Shown: positions 5,015-6,137 of the stretch, piece by piece
How the letters are laid out: each line of letters begins with the position of its first letter
How positions within the stretch are numbered: position 1 is the first letter of the stretch
Assembly: GCA_025963265.1 (NCBI GenBank)
Contig: JAOPUY010000001.1
Span: 1-6,137, forward strand
DNA: 6,137 nt
Origin: Frankiales bacterium
GTDB lineage: Bacteria; Actinomycetota; Actinomycetes; Mycobacteriales; Jatrophihabitantaceae
Reading direction: 5' to 3'
Translations under genes and position numbers: made by a program
Notes under the pieces: generated by a model
The model's input: only the letters and a program-made list of their open reading frames with translations
Database searches by the model: none
Told to the model about the DNA's origin: nothing

Positions 5015-5856
5015 GCACCACACCGGCGGCTCGCCGCGAGCGGCGGATCGACCGACGGCCCGAGGCGACCCAGCGAGCGCCGGTCGCCATCGTGCTGCCA
5101 GCGTTGGTCGGTTTCGCGTTCCTGCTGTTCCCGCTCGTCGCCATGCTGTGGCGCGCGCCCTGGCACGACCTGTTTCATCTGCTCGCGCAGTCGTCCGCCC
5201 TGACCGCGCTGCGGCTGTCGCTGGAGTGCGCCACCGCGGCCATGCTCGCCTCGATCGTCCTCGGCGTGCCGCTGGCCTGGGTGCTGGCCCGGATGAGCTT
5301 CCCGGGACTGCGACTGCTGCGGGCGCTCGTCACCCTGCCGTTGGTGCTGCCGCCGGTGGTGGGTGGCGTCGCCCTGCTGCTGGCGCTGGGGCGCAACGGG
5401 TTGCTCGGGCGGCTGCTGGACCAGTGGTTCGGAATCACGCTGCCCTTCACGACGCAGGGCGTGATCGTGGCCGAGACCTTCGTGGCGATGCCGTTCCTGA
5501 TCGTCGCCGTCGAGGGCGCGCTGCGCAGCGCCGACGCGGGGCTGGAGGAGGCCGCGGCGACCCTGGGGGCCTCGCGGCTGCGCACGTTCACCCGGGTCAC
5601 CCTGCCGTTGATCGGTCCGTCCTTGGCCGCAGGCTCCGTCCTGGCCTGGGCGCGAGCGCTGGGCGAGTTCGGGGCGACGATCACCTTCGCCGGCAACTTC
5701 CCGGGCACCACCCAGACCATGCCCTTGCTGGTCTATCAAACGTTGGAGACCGATCCCGATCAGGCCGTCGCGTTGAGCCTGGTGCTGCTGGCGGTCGCGA
5801 TCATCGTGCTGGCCGGATTGCGCGACAACTGGCTGCACCCGGGACGGAATCGGTGA
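5011..5856 (+). CDS. modB: Molybdate ABC transporter permease ModB (start uncertain: CTG 5011 or GTG 5092)
   Basis: This is the integral-membrane channel subunit, which dimerises and couples ModA to ModC. From the CTG it is 281 residues with about six membrane segments; from the GTG at 5092 it is 254. Numbering from the GTG, hydrophobic segments lie near 2-20, 40-66, 78-99, 122-141, 172-190 and 227-243. The cytoplasmic EAA coupling loop EEAAATLGASRLRTFTRV is at 152-169, followed by the usual LPLIGPSLAAG. I prefer 5011 because the frame is open back through the modA stop. It adds 27 residues rich in Arg just before membrane segment 1, as expected for a cytoplasmic N-terminus. It also gives a CTGA overlap matching the GTGA overlaps at both neighbouring junctions. 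No ATG, GTG or TTG lies in frame between 4972 and 5091. The GTG at 5092 sits at the edge of the first membrane helix. Neither start has a good ribosome-binding site. The family is near certain. Confidence 0.93.
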   Translation: MSTTPAARRERRIDRRPEATQRAPVAIVLPALVGFAFLLFPLVAMLWRAPWHDLFHLLAQSSALTALRLSLECATAAMLASIVLGVPLAWVLARMSFPGLRLLRALVTLPLVLPPVVGGVALLLALGRNGLLGRLLDQWFGITLPFTTQGVIVAETFVAMPFLIVAVEGALRSADAGLEEAAATLGASRLRTFTRVTLPLIGPSLAAGSVLAWARALGEFGATITFAGNFPGTTQTMPLLVYQTLETDPDQAVALSLVLLAVAIIVLAGLRDNWLHPGRNR

Positions 5857-6137
5857 CCAGCGGGCTGGACTGCGCGGTGACGGTGCGCCGAGGCGCGTTC
5901 GAGTTGAACGTCGCCTGCACCGTTCGACCGGGCGAAGTCCTCGGGGTGCTCGGGCCCAACGGAGCGGGCAAAACCACGCTGCTGCGGGCGCTGGCCGGCT
6001 TGCAGCCCCTGGACGAGGGTCAGATCACCGTCGATGAGGAGGTGCTCGACTCCGTCCCGGACGAGGTCTTCGTACCACCCAACCGGCGCCCGGTCGGATT
6101 CGTGTTTCAGAACTACCGGCTCTTCCCGCACCTGTCC
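5853..6137 (+). CDS. modC: Molybdate ABC transporter ATP-binding protein ModC (3' end cut by the window)
   Basis: These are the first 95 codons of the ATPase that powers the transporter at the cytoplasmic face. The GTG at 5853 overlaps the modB stop as GTGA. The opening residues (MTSGLDCAVTVRRGAFELNV) are a typical ModC beta-strand start. The Walker A motif GPNGAGKTT is at 34-42 and the Q-loop is VFQNYRLFPHLS (84-95, Gln86), very like the ModC/CysA-type Q-loop. The signature motif, Walker B, H-loop and any C-terminal TOBE (molybdate-binding) domain lie beyond the edge. Full-length ModC is about 350 residues in the family. The identity as ABC ATPase is certain; ModC rather than another importer ATPase follows from position and the Q-loop. 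Confidence 0.93.
   Translation, partial: MTSGLDCAVTVRRGAFELNVACTVRPGEVLGVLGPNGAGKTTLLRALAGLQPLDEGQITVDEEVLDSVPDEVFVPPNRRPVGFVFQNYRLFPHLS

Noticed and set aside
3970..5838. Long minus-strand open frames (about 270 and 340 codons) across the HTH-Mop, modA and modB genes
   Set aside because: They lie opposite well-supported genes. The translations are Gln/Arg/Gly-rich or mirror the modA low-complexity region, with no recognisable fold.
1..6137. Mobile element, CRISPR array, tRNA or defence system
   Set aside because: I found no transposase or integrase motif, no spaced repeat array, no tRNA-like cloverleaf and no defence-type domain. All coding sequence is explained by known housekeeping, transport or metabolic families.

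Overview
This 6.1 kb window is very GC-rich, uses GTG as well as ATG starts, is densely packed, and carries an IclR regulator, a luciferase-like (LLM) oxidoreductase and an actinobacterial-style molybdate operon. All of this points to a chromosomal segment of a high-GC actinobacterium; I cannot name the genus. No insertion sequence, CRISPR array, tRNA, rRNA or phage gene is visible. The largest gap between genes is about 140 bases.

Layout. (1) 38-793 (+) encodes an IclR-family regulator. A palindrome at the very left edge of the window closely resembles the operator I recall for the actinobacterial histidine-utilisation regulator HutR. This suggests a HutR-like protein and hut genes lying off-window to the left. 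(2) 857-2620 (-) encodes a complete DEAD-box RNA helicase with a C-terminal DbpA-type RNA-binding domain. It converges on the IclR gene across a 63-base gap. (3) 2711-3589 (+) encodes an LLM-class, probably F420- or FMN-dependent oxidoreductase of unknown substrate, divergent from the helicase. It contains two TTA leucine codons and ends inside a small 8-bp tandem repeat. (4) 3732-6137 (+) is a molybdate uptake operon: a helix-turn-helix plus Mop/TOBE regulator, modA (lipoprotein binding protein), modB (permease) and modC (ATPase, cut by the window end).

How the genes work together. The mod genes form one tightly coupled unit, with 4-base overlaps GTGA (regulator/modA), CTGA (modA/modB, if modB starts at CTG) and GTGA (modB/modC). 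ModA captures molybdate outside the membrane, ModB is the channel and ModC powers transport. The HTH-Mop protein is well placed to sense intracellular molybdate and control the operon, possibly through the perfect palindrome CCGCAGCTGCGG that abuts the predicted -10 box. The helicase and oxidoreductase have no evident link to molybdate.

The most useful observations beyond the gene list are the HutR-like operator, the probable non-canonical modB start, leaderless-type promoters at three genes, the 8-mer GCAGCTGC found once in each of the three intergenic gaps and nowhere else in the window, the tandem repeat over a stop codon, and the TTA codons. I see no convincing wholly new system here; these are refinements to known families.
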